Source: Garcia nutans (lineage: Eukaryota; Streptophyta; Magnoliopsida; Malpighiales; Euphorbiaceae). Taken from it: a stretch of DNA of 64,000 bases. The notes beneath the pieces were generated by a model, which ran no database searches, was not told where the DNA came from, and saw nothing but the letters and a program-made list of their open reading frames with translations. Shown piece by piece: positions 34,461 through 46,915 of the stretch; position 1 is the stretch's first letter; every line of letters begins with the position of its first letter. The translations under genes were made by a program, and so were the position numbers. The stretch is taken from the NCBI GenBank assembly GCA_947685225.1, contig CANTUV010000062.1, positions 16,016,501-16,080,500 of the forward strand, read 5' to 3'.

Positions 34461-35908
34461 ATGGATACCGAACAAATTCAAAGGATGGTGGATGATGCCC
34501 TCAATGCCAAGATGGAAGAAATAAAAGAGGCCCTAGTTGAGACCATGAAGAACCAATTGACTACAATTTTAGAAAATCATGCCGAAGCATCTGCTAGCAC
34601 TAAGAAGCTAAAGGACAAAGGGAAGACTAAAGTTGGTGAAGTGGTTTTTGATGATGAAAAGGTGATCATTGATGATGATGATGATTGGGCTCAATACTAC
34701 CAAGATCTTCGAGACAAGAAGAAAGAATCGAAGATTGTTGAAAGATCAACTATGGAGAAGACCAAAACTTCTGATGTTGAAAAGATGATTGCTAATTTAG
34801 AAAATAAATTTGAGAAGAAACTAAAAAACCGAGGAAATGTTTCAAATTGACAAATTATTTGAGCTAGATGAAGAAGTCCCGTACAAGTTCAAGATGCCAT
34901 CATTCACGAAGTTTGATGGAATTGGAAATCCTCATCTCCATATGAAGCAGTATATCACAGCCATGCAGTCTGCCTGAGCTACTAAGGCTCAAACTCTAAG
35001 GTACTTCATGCTCTCATTGGATCTTATTATCCAAAATTGGTTCAATACCTTAGATGATGGAACACAAAAGAGTTGGGATCTACTTTACAAAGCCTTCATC
35101 CAACAATATGGGTATAATGTTGAGTTGGAAGTTACCTTAATGGAAGTTGAGTCCATTAGACAAAGGCCAAATGAGAATTTTGTGGACTATGTGAAAAGAT
35201 GGAGAAATAAGGTTGCTTTGCTCAAGAAGAGGCCTGATGAATATGATCAAATAAGGATGATCGTGAGAGGTGTCCTGCCCAATCTCCGTGAAAGGATGTC
35301 TCACACCCTTATAAGGGACTTCAAAGATATTCTCCAAGCTGGTCTACAAATTGAAGAGTGGGAAAGGGAGAAAAATTGCTTTTCAATAAGAAGGAATGAG
35401 AAAGGGAATTACTAGTCTGGAAATCAAAGCACGCAAAAGGAAGTTGATGTCAATACAACTAGTCAAGCAAATAGAAGGCAATTTTTAGATCTGGGGAAGC
35501 CTCTGTCTTGGGTCTTCAACAAGCTACAAAAGAAGGGACTATTACAGCCATTGACCCCTCGACCTTTGCCAAATCCTTTACCCCCAAAATTTAATACTAA
35601 AGCCTTTTATGAGTTTCATCAAACACAAGGACATGAGACAGACAAATGATTGCGATTAAAACATGAGATCCAAAATTTGATTGATAATGGAAAACTTCCT
35701 GAGCCTTATAAGCCCAACACTAAGAATAATCCTCTGCCTAAATTTGAAAGGGCACCATCGCTTACAACCTTCATGAAGAGTTTTATCTTGTCACCTTGTC
35801 ATGATATGGATAGAGAAGCTGCTAAAAATGATATGCTACTAAGCAATCTTGGACTAACTGTGGATGCTGAAGCAATGATCCTTGATGATGAAAAAAATCC
35901 TTGCCCTT
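34461..35908 (+). pseudogene. gag: Retrotransposon gag of T2, broken
   Basis: Start ATG 34461 (MDTEQIQRMVDDALNAKMEE). A charged N-terminal region runs to an extra A near 34828 that shifts the frame. Reading then continues to TGA 34975-34977, the same codon as the TGA in copy A. The Gag core (35008-35415) holds NENFVDYVKRWRNKVALLKKR and ends at a TAG where copy A has Gln. The C-terminal part has a further TGA at 35647 that replaces the last Cys of the Cys/His cluster (FYEFHQTQGHETDK-stop). The tail after that (35650-35908) differs from those of copy A and T1 and ends ILDDEKNPCP. At least four lesions make it non-functional. Confidence 0.85.
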
Positions 35909-36514
35909 GATATGTCTAAATAAATGGAGTATCTTCGACTCCAACTCAACAAACTTTCCTTAGCTTGAATGTTGCTTTTCAATTTTACTTTCTTTAATAT
36001 TTTGGAACTATTGTGATTCTCAAATTTAAAGTTGCTTGGAATAAATTACTTTTATCAAAAATTTTGTTGGTCTTTGTTCATTTTGGTGATCAACCGATGA
36101 GGAATCTAGCTTCATGTTCATAAATTAATGTGTCTAGGCATCATGACTTGAATGACTTTACTAGGTGAGGGAATTGCTCTATAGCATTGAGTTGTGTATG
36201 CTTACTTAGAGAGGGCTCCTGCATAATTACCTTTGTCTAGGTTCTAGTCAGTCTTAGAACATGCTTTGACAAACTTACGAGGTGAAATTGAACTCTATTT
36301 ATTTAAGGGAGAGATGATCTAGGCATTGTTTGGTTAGCCAACAACTAGTATCCACCCTATTAAATATCAATCCCTAGTTATCCCATTGAGTCGTCATAAA
36401 ATTTAAGCTTTCTTTTCATTGGCTTACAAACCCCAATAACCTACCCTGAGATGTTGTGATACTTTTGACAAGTCTTATGATCACTATGAAGAGGCAAGAA
36501 GATCAAAGAAAGAA

Positions 36515-36835
36515 ATGAATACCATGAAGATAGTTGAAGTTCTCAAGACCATGAAGATAGTTAAAGTTCTCAAGACCATGAAGATAATTGAAGTTCTCAA
36601 GACCATGAAGATAGTTGAAGTTCTCAAGACCATAAGGGTAGTTGATGTTTCCAAGACCTTAAGGGTAGTTGAAGTTTTCAAAACCATAAGGGTAGTTGAA
36701 GTTCACCTAGTATTTCCAATATATCAAGACAACATCAGAGTAACAAATTATTTATCCCTGTTAAAGAAGATTTATGTTACTCCACTCTTCCATTATTGGA
36801 AGCCCAAGTTGGTACAAACAAGACAACTCTTCTAG
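36515..36835 (+). other. Small ORF with 9-residue in-frame repeats (T2)
   Basis: A 106-codon open frame with about seven KTMKIVEVL-like units encoded by 27-bp repeats, then the tail shared with copy A and T1 (SLLKKIYVTPLFHYW, ending RQLF). It is the longest of the three versions. Repeat number varies between copies while the frame and tail are kept. Low confidence that it is translated. Confidence 0.3.
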
Positions 36836-36839
36836 AGCT

Positions 36840-37220
36840 AGAACAAAAAAACAAACAAACAAACCAAACAAAAAAAAGAGAGAAGAAAAGAAAAAAAAAG
36901 GACAAAAGAAAAGAAAAAGAAAAGAAAAAAGGAAAAAAAAAAGAAAAAAGAAAAGAAAACCCAAAATGGTTCAAAAAGCCAACTGAGTTCTTTTTACCTA
37001 AGGCTTCCATTTGGCTTATAAGGACAGTTTGACTTGAATTGGTCCAACCCAACCAAAGATTCGATCAAAATAAAAGAAAAAGGAGAAAGACCATTTAGTT
37101 CTTGAAAGTTATGTACTTGACAGTCCTACAAGGAAGAAGGACAAAAATGATAAAATGCTCAAAGAAAGGGAGGAGTAAGAAAAATAAAAAGAAAAAAAGG
37201 GAGAAGAAGAAAAGAAATGA
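36840..37220 (+). repeat. Purine-rich tracts (T2)
   Basis: AAAGAAAAG-type tracts at 36840-36960 and about 37140-37220, collinear with those of copy A and T1. The rest of 35909-38590 is non-coding 3' region, with the conserved atcacctcggtct block at about 38068-38150. Confidence 0.6.
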
Positions 37221-38589
37221 ATTTGGGCACCAAACTCTATGCAAGGGCAAAGACTATCCCAATCAAGAACCAGATTAATGCCAAAAAGATAGAAGGAATT
37301 TGGAGTCTAGCAAGATTGCCTCCAAGCTGCCTAAAATTCAAATAAGAAATTTATAGTGTGAGGGTTTGTCTATTGTGTCACATCAGCTCCTATCTCAAAA
37401 TGGCCTTCATTTAACCCATGTCCCTCATAGACCCCATTTCAAGCCTATCAAAGACCTGTTGATCTCTCTTGGTAGGTAGAGTCTATTAGTGGAGATAGTT
37501 TGAATAAGCATGCATATGAGATAGACAATATTTAAACTCAATGAGACCTTTGGCCAAGTAATGTGTATGTGCCTATCTGAAGTGCAACAGTTCTTGCTTA
37601 AATAGAAATGATTCCCTAGTTTAGTATGGTAACTAGGGTTGTCATGTTATAGATATATTAATTTGGAAAATCAAGTCCTGAGGTATATTGACATTGATTT
37701 GGCAAAGCCAACATTTGATTTCAAAATTAAAATTCAAAAAGTCAAAAAATCAAAAAAAATAAAATAAAATAATAAATAAATAAATATTTTTGTCATATAA
37801 AGCCTTCAAGCTAAGGGGAGTATGTTGAACTGTTGAATCTCCAAAGGACACATTGGGCAAAGGAAATGATTATTGGCAAAGTCATGAAGAAACTATCAAT
37901 TGACATGCTAAAACATAGTTTAAAAAGGATGTATCCCTAACTCTGGAACTTGAAATCTCCACCACTCGTGTTTTCAACATCTTGAAGATAAAAAGCCATA
38001 AATGCAAAGCTTTCTATCATTCCAATGCAAGACTTGAATGAGCGTCGAAAAGGAGTCAATGAGAATACTTCTGCTGATCACCTCGGTCTGTGAGTCAATG
38101 AAACCGCTGTGAGTATTATCATGCATATCATGCATACATGAGCATATCACATTGCACTTTCTTGTCTTGTGTTGTCTATTCCTTGTCAAAATGAATAGCA
38201 AACACTCTGCAAAGTAAAGAATCAAAACAAGATATTGAATCAAGAAGGCACGGAAAGCCTATTTGCTTGTGGAAACTCTAGTCGTTTTGCAAAAGAAGAA
38301 ATACGTGCTTGTGCGACAAACTAGACGGCAAAAACATCAATCAGAGCCCGCATAGAAAAATCATGGGTTTGAGCCTACACAGGGGCAAAGTTTCTCCTTT
38401 TCAATTTCTTGAGTCTATATATAAAATATTTTCAAACTCACTTATAAATATTTTGCCACGCAGGGGGGCAAGGAGAGGATATAAGGTCCAATTAAAAATA
38501 GCTGAATTTTTGCAAAAAGGAAGAACAAAAGAATGACACATTAGAACTCTCAAAAGAATAAAGATGTAAAAGACAAAAGATCAATCCAA

Positions 38590-39340
38590 CTAAAAAACTA
38601 AAGCAAGGGTGAAGACCCGATCTCAAAGGATGAAGATCCATTTTCAAGGGTGAAGACCCAATGTCCAAAGGATGAAGATCCAATTTCAAAGGGTGAAGAC
38701 CCAAAGTCTAAAGGATGAAGATCCACTTTCAAAGGGTGAAGACCCAAAGTCTAAAGGATGAAGATCCACTTTCAAGGGTGAAGACCCGATGTCCTAAGGT
38801 TGAAGATCCAATTTCAAAGGGTGAAGACCCAAAGTTCAAAGGATGAAGATCCATTTTAAAGGGTGAAGACCTGACCTCAAAGGATGAAGATCCTTGTTTC
38901 AAGGGTAAAGACCTGATTTCAAATGGATAAAGATCCATATTTCAAGGGTAAAGACCCGATTTCCAATGGATAAAGATCCATGTTTCACGGGTAAAGACCC
39001 AATCTCCAATGGATAAAGATCCATGTTCCTAGGTTAAAGACCCAATTTCCATATTTTAAGACCCGATTTCCAATGGATAAAGATCCATATTTCAAAGGGT
39101 AAAGACCCAAAGTCTGAAGGATAAAGATCCTTGTTTCAAGGGTAAAGACCCGATTTCAAATGGATAAAGATTCATATTTCAAGGGTAAAGACCCGATTTT
39201 CAATGGATAAAGATCCATGTTTCACAGGTAAAGACCCAATCTCTAGTGGATAAAATCCATGTTTCTAGGTTAAGGACCCAATTTCCAATAGATAAAGATC
39301 TATTTTTGGTGGGTAAAGACCTACAATTCATAAATATGGA
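38590..39340 (+). repeat. 3' tandem array, ~40-bp unit (T2)
   Basis: About eighteen imperfect units of roughly 40 bp alternating ggatgaagatccat (later ggataaagatccat) with agggtgaagacccga. Copy A has only two or so units of this type (about 5400-5530). T1 has none that could be recognised. Confidence 0.85.
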
Positions 39341-39389
39341 ACAACCAGTTATGCCAGAATTCTCAACTGATAAAAGGTCAGTCAAATCA

Positions 39390-39835
39390 AATTAATCTCG
39401 GGTCTAAGTACCCAAATCAAATCAATCTCGGGTCCAAGTACCTAAATCAATTCAAGCTCGGGTCTAAGTACCCAATCTCGGGTCCAAGTACCCAAATCAA
39501 TTCAAGCTCGGGTATAAGTACCCAATCTCGGGTCCAAGTACCCAATCTCGGGGTTCAAGTACCCAAATTCAATCCAATTTTGGGTCCAAGTACCCAATTC
39601 TCGGGTCCAAGTACCCAAATCAAATCAATCTCGGGTCCAAGTACCCAGATTCAATCCAATCTCGGGTCCAAGTACCCAAACCAAATCAATCTCAGGTCCG
39701 AGTACCCAATCTCGAGTCCAAGTACCCAAATCAAATCATTCTTGGGTCCAAGTACCCAAAACAAATTCAATCTAGTCTCGGGTCCATGTACCAGAATCAA
39801 GTTCAGTCTCGGGTCCAAGTACCCAAAACAAATTC
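39390..39835 (+). repeat. 3' tandem array, ~30-bp unit (T2)
   Basis: About fifteen units on ctcgggtccaagtaccca, the same type as 5575-5910 in copy A, ending 70 bp before the polypurine tract. Confidence 0.85.
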
Positions 39836-39903
39836 AAATAACCGTCTTAAAAATTAAGTCTTATTGCTTTTCACTCTCTTTCACAAAAGTCTCAGATCAT
39901 TCA

Positions 39904-39917
39904 AGCAGGGGGCAAAC
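39904..39917 (+). other. Polypurine tract (T2)
   Basis: agcagggggcaaac, directly against the 3' LTR. Confidence 0.75.
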
Positions 39918-42077
39918 TGTAGACCCTTAATTTTTTACCTAGTTCGATCTAATATATTTTAATTAGTCCAAAACAATTTTTGTTGTCTTAATTAAAAAAT
40001 ATTTGCTTTAATATCTAATTTTTAATAATAATAATAATAATAAACAAAAAAAAGTCAGCTTGCGGCTAAATGGCCCACAGGCTAATTTTGCCCCCGTTGC
40101 CGGAGCTAGTTGCGGCGGCTTTTTTGCCAGCGCAATTTTTCCACAGCAGTTTTTTTTTGCCAGCGCAATTTTTCAGCAGCAGTTTTTTTCGCCAGCAAAA
40201 TTTTTCGATGCAAATTTTTTCGAAACCTAATACAATTAGGTTTCGGTTTCCTTTTCTTAATCAGTATTAGATTATGTGATTAACTAAAATTAATCATAAA
40301 ATTCTTCTATAAATAGTGACAAAAACAACACAAAAGGGATCGGAAATTTGGATGAAATTTGATGAGAAATTGGACAGAAATCGGATCGGATTTGGAAGGA
40401 AAAATTGAGACCAAAATTGAGGAGGAAAACTTTGAATTTTAAGAATTCCTTCTGGCAGTGAATCAATCGGATTTTTTTGAGAGAGAAGACAACAATTCAA
40501 TCCATCAAAGGCAACAAAGCTTGTCTTTGTTTTTGTTCATCCAAGAAGAAATTTTTGGTGGAACCAACAAATGGAGGTATGCATCAATTGTCTAATTTCT
40601 TCACAGTAGCTTAAATCATCCAATTGTGTCTTTCAATTCAAAAACCCTAGAACCTTAATTCCCCTTTTTCTAAAGTTTAAAAACCTTAATTTGTTGCTTT
40701 GTTTTCCCAAAAGCTTAAAATTGTTATTTTTGTTTCTTCAAAATCTCAAAACCCTAATTTGCTTTTCAAATTTTCAAAATCATAAATTAAATCTATTTCT
40801 TTCCAAAAACCATAAAAAACATCTTTTCTGCTTCTATAAACTTTAAATCGTTTGGTTTATTTTTTATAAAGTTTCATAAAATTATCAATTGATTTTCAAA
40901 TCCTAAAAACCTAATGCATTCTCCGAAACCCTAATTCTAAAATTCTAAAACCCTAATTCAACACCAAAACCGAAAACAGTCAACCCTAACTCCCATAAAA
41001 CCTTAAACCCTAAAGTTTTCTAAACCCTAATATTTAAAACCTTAAAACCATATAAATCTAATTCTACACAGTAAGCTTAAAAACCATAATTCAGTAACCG
41101 TAAATCATAAATCCAATGTTTTAAAGTGTTCAAACCCTAATTTCATGATTTCACTTCTCAAACACTAATTTGGTTAATCAAAGAACTTTATCAACCTCTT
41201 AAATTATAAAACTTTGCTCCATTTCAATTCTTTTAAAACTCAATGTAGCTTAAACCCATGAATTCCCTAAACCCTAAACATATTAAATAAAGAATCTTAA
41301 ATAGAAATAGTAGCCCTTATTTGAATCTTTATTTGCCTTATTCAATTTAATATTTGATTATGCTTTGACTTATTTTATATGCTTTAGTTTATTTAAGTTC
41401 AATGCTTGATTTATTTAGTTTGTCATGGATGGATGTTTATTTTATATTTTGATTGATATTTTTTATGAATGATTTATTTACGATGAATGGTTTTCGATTT
41501 ATTTAGATTTTCAAATATTGTAAGAGGTATGTTTCCACTTGGTGGGTACCTCATTAGTTGAATATCATGTAATTTAAATTATTTTTCTATTTTAGAACCA
41601 ATGTAAATGACACGTTTCTACCTTTCTGTGGGTGTCCTATTTAGGCATGGGATGTAAGGACATGTTTCCATCCTCGGATGGGTGTCCATTTATTTGTTTT
41701 GCTTGGACATTATTTTGGTTTTTAATATATCGATGCTTTATTTTAATTGTTGTGTGTAATATGGAAAATATTGTTATATTTAAGAATTTTATAATATTAA
41801 GACCTGTAAAAGAGGCCGATTCTAATGAACCGAGCGTTGTAGGGGTGCTGAGCCATTTCTCACCTTCCCCACATGTACCCAACTTTCTGAACCCATTAGA
41901 GGGTTGGGGATTCCTTAGAAATCGAGTCATCCACCCCTTTCTTTTTCCCGGCCCGTCCGGGTGGCGACTCCATTTTCTCCAAACTTAGGTCCGTGTTCTC
42001 TAAAGCCCCGAGCCTAAACAGTATCGAAGTCGCAAGAACCATTCCACCAGGTGTAGGGGCCAAAATCCCCGCTCACA
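39918..42077 (+). repeat. 3' LTR of T2
   Basis: TGTAGACCC to GCTCACA, 2160 bp, followed by the GCGAC duplication. The hairpin (40064-40092) has more mismatches than in the 5' LTR. A gccagcgcaattttt motif is repeated about three times upstream of TATA (near 40309). Stem-loop module about 41523-41690. Confidence 0.92.
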
Positions 42078-43274
42078 GCGACTAAGGTTGGTGAAGTGGC
42101 TTTTGATGATGACAAGGTAGTCGTTGATGACGATGACAATAAGGCTCAATACTTCCAAGATCCTCAAGGTAAAAACAAGGAGCCAAAGGTTGTTGAGAAG
42201 TCAACTTTTGAAAAGACTGAAAATTCTAATGTTAAGAAGATGATTGCTGACTTAGAAAAGAAATTTGAGAAGAAACTGAAAACCGAAGAGATGTCCGAGA
42301 TCGATAAACTATTTGAATAAGATGAGGAGGTCCTTTATAAGTTCAAGATGCCATCCTTCGCTAGGTACAATGGTACTGGAAACCCTTATCTCCATATAAA
42401 GTAGTACATCACTGCTATGTAGTCTGCTAGAGCTACTAAAGCTCAAACTCTAAGATATTTCATGCTCTCATTGGACTTTATTGTCCAGAATTAGTTCAAC
42501 ACCTTAGAGGATATTACTCATAAGAGCTGGGATTTGTTATACAAAGTTTTCATTTTGCAATATGGGTACAATATCGAGCTGGAAGTTACCTCGATGAAGG
42601 TGGAAGCCATTAGGCAAAGACAAAATGAGAATTTTGTGGACTATGTGATAAGGTGGAGGAATAAGGCTGCATTGCTCAAGAAGAGGCCTGATGAGTCAGA
42701 TCAGATTAGGATGATTGTAAGAGGGTTGTTGCCTAGGCTTCATGAAAGGATGTCTCATACACTCACTTGGGATTTCAAAGATCTTCTCCAAGTTGGTCTG
42801 CAAATTGAAGAATGGGAAAGGGGGAAGAATCGCTTTTCAGTAAGAAGGAATGAGAAAGGGAACTACCAGTTGGGCAATCAAAGCATGCAAAAAGAAGTTT
42901 ATGTTAATGCAACTGGTCAAGCAAATAGAAGGCAATTTTTAAATCTGGGGAAGCCTTTGTCTTGGGTCTTCAACAAGCTACAGAAGAAAGGATTGTTACA
43001 ACCATTGGCTCCTCGACCGCTACATAATCCTCTGCCACCAAACTTCAATGCTGAGGCCTTCTGTCAATTTCATCAAATGCAAGGGTATGAGATGGATAAA
43101 TGTACATGTCTAAGACATGAGATCCAAGATTTGATTGACAGTGGTACGCTACCCGAGTTGGATAAGATCAATACCAAAAACAATCTTTTGCCTAAGTTCA
43201 ACAGAGTGCCACCATCAGCAACTTTCATGGTAGGAGGAGGATTGGAGGAAGATCTTGTCTTATCCTCCTTTTAA

Positions 43275-45600
43275 GATGGAAATATTGAAGATGTAAAAGG
43301 AGAAGAAGCTTAACTCAACAAACTTCCCTTGGCTTGTTTGTTTTTTTGTTTTATTTTCTTTATTTGGTGTTTTGTGGAACAATTATATTTTTTAAAATTA
43401 AAGTTGTTTGAATAAAATATTTTCATCAAATTTTTCATGGTCTTCGTTCATTTTGGTGCTCAACCAATGAGGAATCTAGCTTGATGATTCATGAATTAAT
43501 ATATTTATACATCATGATTCGAATAACTTTACTAGGTGAGGGAATTGCTCTATAGCATTGAGTTGTGTATGCTTACTTAGAGAGGGCTCTTGCATAAGTA
43601 CCTTTATCTAGGTCCTAGTCAGTCTTAAACCATGCTTTGACAAATTTTCAAGGTGAAATTAAACTCTGCTTATTTAAGGGAGAGATGATCTAGGCATTGT
43701 TTGGTTAGCCAACAACTAGTATCCACCCAATTAAATATCAATCCCTAGTTGTCCCTTTGAGCCTTCATAAAATTTTAGCTTTCTTTTCATTGGCTTACAA
43801 ACCAATAACCTATCCTGAGCTATTGTGATATTTTTGACAAGTCTTATGATCACTAAGGCGAAGAGGCAAGAAGAACAAAGAATAGAATGCATAGCCAAAA
43901 CCATAAGGATAGTTGATGTTCTCGAGACCATAAGGGTAGTTGAAGTTCACCTAATATCTCCAATCTATCAAGATAACATCAGAGTAACAAATGATCTATC
44001 CCTGTTAAAGAAGATTTATGTCAATCCACTCATCCATTATTGGAAACCTAAGTTGGTACAAACAAGACAACTCTTTTAAAGCTAGAACCAAAGAAAAAAG
44101 AAGAAAAGAAGAAGAAAAAGAAAAGAAAAGAAAAAAAGAGACAAAAGAAACAAAAGAAAAAGAAAAGAAAATAAAACCCAAATCGGTTCAGAAAGCCAAC
44201 CAAGTTCACTTTTACCTAAAGTAGCAAAAGACTTCCATATGGACAGTTTGACTTGAATTGGTCCAATACAACCAAAGATTCAATCAAAATCGTAGAAAAA
44301 GAAGAAAATTCATCCAGTTCTTGAAAGTCCTATACTTGACAGTTCCACAGGGGAGAAGGATAAAATAATAAAATGATCAAAGAAAAGAAGGAGTAAGAAA
44401 AAGAAAGAGAAAGAAAAGGAAAAAGAAGAAAGAAATGGAATGTGGGTAGCAACCTTTTTATAAGGGAAAAGTCCCAATCAAGATCCAGATTCATGTAAAA
44501 AAGAAAGAAGAATGTTCAAAGCTCTATCTTTTCATGCTCCCAACTGTTTAAAGTTCCAACAAGCAGTTTGTAGTGTGAAGATTTGTCCATTATGTCACAT
44601 CAGCTTTAATCTCAAAATGGCTTTCATTTAAACCCATGTCCCTTATAGACCCCATTTCAAGCCTATCAAAGGCCTATTGATCTCTCTTGGTAGGTAGAGT
44701 CTATTAGTGGAGATAGTTTGAATAAACATGCATTTGAGATAGAAATTATTCAAACTCAATAAGACCTTTGACTATGTAATGTGTATGTGCCTATCTAAAG
44801 TGTAATAATTCTTGTCTAAATGGAAATGATTCCCAAGTTTAGTATGGTAATAAGGGTTGTCATGTTATAGATATGTTAATTTGGAAAATCAAGTCCTGAG
44901 GTAAATTGACATTAATTTGGCAAATCCAACATTTGATTTCAAAATCAAAATCAAAATTAAAATTAAAATTAAAAAAAAAATTTAAGCCCTCTAGTTAAGG
45001 GAAATGTCGAATCATCAAAACTCGAAGAACACATTGGACAAAGGAAATGATTATCTGCAAGGTCATGAAGAAGCTACCAACTGACATGCTGAAACATAGT
45101 TTGAAATCGATGTATCCCTGACTTTGCAAGATTGGGGTCTCCATCACTCATATTTTCAATATCTTGAAGATAAAAGCCATAAATGTGAAGCATCCTATCA
45201 TTCCAAAGTAAGAATTAAACAAGCATCTGGAAGGAGCCAATGAGAACACTTCAGCTGATCACCTCGGTCTATGAGTCAACGGAACCACTGTATGTGTTAT
45301 CCATGCATATCATGCATACATGAGCATATCACACTCCATTTTTCTTAGTAAAAAATAAATAGTAATATTCTATGAAGTAACCACAATGCGGATATGAAAT
45401 CAGGGGGCATGGAAAGCCCATTGCTTGAGGAAGCTCCAGTCATTTTGCAAAAGAAGAAATGCATGCTTGTCCAAAGAACTAGACAATCGACAAACATCAA
45501 CCAAAGGCCGCATAGAAAAATCATGGGTTTTAGCCTACACAGGGGAGAAAGTTTTTCCATTTTAATTTTTTGAGTTTATGCATATACAAAATATTTTCAA
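43275..45600 (+). other. TAT-ng non-coding 3' region of T1
   Basis: Collinear with 2987-5574 and 35909-38590. It holds the shortest version of the 9-residue-repeat small ORF (43825-44079, tail SLLKKIYVNPLIHYW ending RQLF), purine-rich tracts (44085-44180 and about 44370-44440) and the conserved atcacctcggtct block (about 45255-45330). No pol. Confidence 0.6.
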
Positions 45601-45619
45601 ACTCACTTTCAAATATTTT

Positions 45620-46790
45620 GGTCCAGAACCCAAATCATTTTTTGAGTCCAGAACTCATCACCGGGTCCAGAATCCAAATCACTTTTAAGACTAGAACTCA
45701 CCACCGGGTCCAGAACCCAAATCACTTTTAAGTTCAGAATTCACAACCGGGTCCAAAACCCAAATCACTTTTGAGTCCCGAACTCATCTCGGGTCCAGCA
45801 TCCAAAATCCAATTTCGGGTAGAGCACCCAAAATCTAATTTCGGGTCGAGTACTCAAAATTCAGTTTTGGGTCGAGAACCCAAACTAAAAATCCAATTTC
45901 AAGTCCAGCACCCAAAATTTAGTTTAGGATAGAGCATCCAAATCCAGTATGGGATCGAGCATCAAAATCCAGTTTAGGATCGAGTATCCAAATCCAGTTT
46001 AGGATCAAGTATCCAAATCCAGTTTAGGATCGAGCACCCAAAATCCAGTTTAGGATCGAGTATCCAAATCAAGTTTAGGATCGAGTACCCAAATCCAGTT
46101 TAGGATCCAGTGTCCAAATCCAATTTAGGATCGAGTATCCCAATCCAGTTTAGGATCGAGTATCCAAATCTAGTTTTAGAATCGAGTATCTAAATCAAAT
46201 TTAGAATTGAGTATCCAAATCCAGTTTAGGATCGAGTATCCAACCCTAGTTTAGGATCGAGTATCCAAATCCAGTTTAGGATCGAGTGTCCAAATCCAAC
46301 TTAGGATCGAGTATCCAAATTCAGTTTAGGATCGAATATCCCAATCCAGTTTAGGATCGAGTATCCAAATCTAGTTTTAGAATCGAGTATCCAAATCCAA
46401 TTAAGGATCGAGTATACAAACCTAGTTTAGGATCGAGTATCCAAACCCAATTTAGGATCGAATATCGAAATCCAGTTTAGGATCGAGTATCCAAATCCAG
46501 TTTAGGATCAAGCATATAAATCTAGTTTAGGATCGAGTATCCAAATTCATTTTAGGATCAAGCATCCAAATCTAGTTTAGGATCGAGTATCCAAATATAG
46601 TTTAGGATCGAGAATCTAAATCCAGTTTAGGATCGAGTATCCAAATCCAATTTAGGATCGAGCATCCAAATCCATTTTAGGATCAACCATCCAAATCAAG
46701 TTTATGATCAAGTATCTAAATCTAGTTTTGGGTCGAGCACCCAACTCCTGTCTCGGGTCCAGTATCCAATCTAGTCATGGGTCCAAGTAC
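45620..46790 (+). repeat. 3' tandem array, ~25-bp unit (T1)
   Basis: It begins with a few units on accgggtccagaacccaaatc (45620-45780), then about thirty-three units of roughly 25 bp on tttaggatcgagtatccaa (about 45900-46720), and ends with a few gggtccaagtaccca units. The dominant unit is therefore different from those of copy A and T2 although the position is the same. Confidence 0.88.
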
Positions 46791-46901
46791 CCAATCTCGA
46801 GTCCAAGTACCCAAATCAAATCCAAGTACCCATTCTCATCCAAAATCTGTTCAAAGTCATGTTGCTTTTCACTCTCTTCTACTTAAAGTCTCAAATCATT
46901 C

Positions 46902-46915
46902 AAGTAGGGGCAAAC
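46902..46915 (+). other. Polypurine tract (T1)
   Basis: aagtaggggcaaac immediately before the 3' LTR, slightly diverged from the other two copies. Confidence 0.7.

Larger units (their letters stand above)
31130..42077 (+). mobile_element. TAT-ng retrotransposon T2 (TSD GCGAC)
   Basis: A 10.9-kb element with both LTRs (31130-33270 and 39918-42077), a primer site at 33272, gag, a long 3' region and a polypurine tract. GCGAC flanks it at 31125-31129 and 42078-42082. It sits inside the gag of T1, a member of the same family, so it is younger than T1. No pol is present between gag and the 3' LTR. Confidence 0.93.
30964..43274 (+). pseudogene. gag: Retrotransposon gag of T1, split by T2
   Basis: The N-terminal part is 30964-31129 (MEPKKIQRMVDDALNAKMEE through KKPKDKG). 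T2 plus a second GCGAC follow, and coding resumes at about 42083 (TKVGEVAFDDDKVVVDDDD). Further breaks: TAA at 42318-42320 (where sister copies have Leu), TAG in the VKQY and MQSA regions, and another at the NWFN position. The main Gag domain is open at 42534-43274, with NENFVDYVIRWRNKAALLKKR, the Cys/His cluster FCQFHQMQGYEMDKC, and an end at ILSSF-stop. At the codon where copy A and T2 carry TGA (42429-42431 here) T1 has AGA. Without pol, any activity would have depended on a partner element. Confidence 0.85.

Noticed and set aside
38590..38938. Repetitive protein encoded antisense to the T2 array
   Set aside because: The ~40-bp unit is not consistently a multiple of three and frames break within the array. 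It is a by-product of tandem repetition.
45900..46720. Possible CRISPR array (regular ~25-bp repeats)
   Set aside because: Units are directly abutting tandem repeats without unique spacers, inside a plant retrotransposon.
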